The notes under the pieces: generated by a model
What the model was told of the DNA's origin: nothing
Database searches by the model: none
Seen by the model: only the letters and a program-made list of their open reading frames with translations
Program-made: the position numbers and the translations under genes
NCBI RefSeq assembly: GCF_900249755.1
Contig: NZ_LT976854.1
Location: forward strand, 2,223,709-2,287,708
Direction: 5' to 3'
Length of the DNA stretch: 64,000 nt
Source of the DNA: Cupriavidus taiwanensis
Lineage (GTDB): Bacteria; Pseudomonadota; Gammaproteobacteria; Burkholderiales; Burkholderiaceae
Part shown: piece by piece, positions 62,918 to 64,000 of the stretch
How positions within the stretch are numbered: the stretch's first letter is position 1
Layout of the letters: each line of letters opens with the position of its first letter

Positions 62918-63841
62918 CTAACGGTGCAGCCGCGGCCACACCGCCTGCAGTTCGGTCTTCAGGAAATTCAGCAGGTAGCGCGTGGCCAGGGTCTGGTAGC
63001 GGTTGGGCAGGGTCAGCATGTAGAGCTTGCTGCCGAACACGCTGATGCGGTAGTCGGACAGCAGCGGCACCAGCGCCCCGCTTTCCAGTTCCGCGCCGAT
63101 CGCATAGATCGGGAAGATGCCGACACCCAGGCCGGCCAGCACCGCCTCCTTCAGGAAGGCGAAGTTCTCCGAGCTCAGCGTGGGCTCGAGCACCACCTGC
63201 TCGCGCACCTCGTCGCCGCTGCCGCCCTCGCGCGAACCCGATGCCTTGAGCTTTTGCCCCACCGGCGACGCGCACACGATCGCATGCGCCTGCAGCCCGG
63301 CCAGCGCCTGCGGCGCCGGGTGCCCGGCCAGGTACCCCGGCGACGCGCACACGATCCAGTCGACCGCGCCGATCTCGGTGGCCACCACCGAATCCGGCGG
63401 GGTGGAGATGATGCGCAGCGCCACCTCCACGTCTTCCGACACCAGGTTGTGCACGCGGTTGTCGAACACCACGTCGAGGGTGATGTCCGGGTAGCGCTGC
63501 TTGAACTGCACCAGCAGCGGCGACAGCAGCGAATGGCCAAGCCCGGTCGGCACCGACAGCCGCACATGGCCTTGCAGGCTCTTGCCCATATTGCTGATCA
63601 GCGCATTGGCCGCCGCGACCTCGCCCAGGATATTGCGGCCGTGCTCGTACAGCCCGGCGCCGACCGGGGTGGGCTCGACATGGCGCGTGGTCCGGCGCAG
63701 CAGCTGCACGCCCAGCTCTTCCTCCAGCGCCTTGAGCCGGTAGCTGACGTTGGCGCGCGTCATCTTGAGCTTGCGCGCGGCCGCGCTCAGGTTGCCGGCG
63801 TCGACGATGTCGACGAACAGGCGCAGGGCGTTCAGGTCCAT
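62918..63841 (-). CDS. LysR-type transcriptional regulator
   Basis: 307-aa LTTR. HTH region AGNLSAAARKLKMTRANVSYR, LEEELGVQLLRRTTRHVEPT, then a CrgA-like effector domain (GHVRLSVPTGLGHSLLSPLL, GYLAGHPAPQALAGLQAH). The Cys/Ser-containing middle and the downstream RISVFGSKLYMLT are typical. Its partner genes may lie to the right: the next gene, cut by the window end, runs in the same direction 78 bases upstream. Confidence 0.9.
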   Translation of the reverse strand: MDLNALRLFVDIVDAGNLSAAARKLKMTRANVSYRLKALEEELGVQLLRRTTRHVEPTPVGAGLYEHGRNILGEVAAANALISNMGKSLQGHVRLSVPTGLGHSLLSPLLVQFKQRYPDITLDVVFDNRVHNLVSEDVEVALRIISTPPDSVVATEIGAVDWIVCASPGYLAGHPAPQALAGLQAHAIVCASPVGQKLKASGSREGGSGDEVREQVVLEPTLSSENFAFLKEAVLAGLGVGIFPIYAIGAELESGALVPLLSDYRISVFGSKLYMLTLPNRYQTLATRYLLNFLKTELQAVWPRLHR

Positions 63842-63919
63842 GGGGTGATCGAAGAAAGGCGGAGGCGGATGGGGGCATCAAAGCCCCCGTATATTGCCAT
63901 GCCGGCGAGACGCCGCGCC

Positions 63920-64000
63920 TCAGTGCTCGTGGTGCAGGTATTTGGCCTGGCGCGGCAGGCGCAGGCTGACGCAGAAGGCAATCGCCATCATCGCGCTCAC
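63920..64000 (-). CDS. C-terminal end of a membrane protein, cut by the window edge
   Basis: Only the last 26 codons are in view. They start in a hydrophobic stretch (SAMMAIAFCVSLRLP) and end with a short His/Lys tail (RQAKYLHHEH) and TGA. The form is that of the last helix and cytoplasmic tail of a transporter, perhaps MFS. It reads left, toward the LysR at 62918. Confidence 0.55.
   Translation of the reverse strand: MSAMMAIAFCVSLRLPRQAKYLHHEH

Noticed and set aside
1-64000. CRISPR array, tRNA, rRNA or integrated phage
   Set aside because: Repeats present are palindromic or dispersed without regular spacers. No cloverleaf, integrase, transposase or rRNA stretch was found by eye; a covariance-model tRNA scan would be the decisive check.

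Overview
The window is about 64 kb of very GC-rich DNA from what looks like a beta-proteobacterium of the Burkholderiaceae, most likely Cupriavidus or a close relative. The reasons are the base composition, several LysR regulators and solitary Bug/TctC-type solute receptors, a LutABC/LldP lactate module, EutBC without microcompartment genes, and short palindromic repeats between genes. No rRNA, tRNA, CRISPR array, transposase or phage gene was seen. The genus is an inference from gene content, not from a marker gene.

1-20.6 kb is an exopolysaccharide locus. It has an export core (wza-wzb-wzc), an acetyltransferase, a polysaccharide deacetylase, five GT4-type glycosyltransferases plus one GT2, a Wzx-type flippase, an O-antigen ligase/polymerase-type membrane protein, a methyltransferase, and gmd-fcl for GDP-L-fucose. 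A LuxR-type regulator with a degenerate receiver domain closes it. The genes form several short transcription units pointing both ways, many with ATGA stop/start overlaps.

20.6-24.3 kb holds a long non-coding stretch, two tiny envelope proteins (one a lipoprotein ending in six histidines), a CynX-like transporter and a nucleoside deaminase.

24.3-29.6 kb is the most unusual part. A LysR gene runs, without a stop codon of its own, out of frame into a glycine-rich repeat coding region that has lost its start. Next comes a tight group of four genes: a small exported protein, a periplasmic C39-type cysteine peptidase, a second exported Ala/Gly-rich protein, and an outer-membrane beta-barrel with an N-terminal coiled coil. 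Both exported proteins carry a matching double-glycine motif (consensus V-x3-[KR]-L-[ND]-D-[VM]-R-G-G), the type of site C39 peptidases cut. The layout recalls the Pseudomonas Fap amyloid export system, but the substrates look different. It is proposed here as a candidate undescribed protease-coupled surface-protein export system.

29.8-43 kb is metabolic: a DUF1269 protein, a branched-chain-type ABC solute receptor, an SDR, a LysR divergent from a split AtuA pair with a Bug receptor, an exported metallo-beta-lactamase-fold hydrolase, a GNAT protein, AMP nucleosidase, OmpW, and leuA preceded by what looks like a leucine-codon attenuator.

43-64 kb holds an Ig-like lipoprotein, a repeat-rich gap, the feoA-feoB-Cys-rich operon with a perfect Fur box, a LysR/acyl-CoA dehydrogenase/Bug/CoA-transferase group, the lactate locus lutABC-lldP with divergent lldR and a perfect operator, an AI-2E-family protein, eutBC, a YbaK protein, a LysR and the end of a membrane protein.
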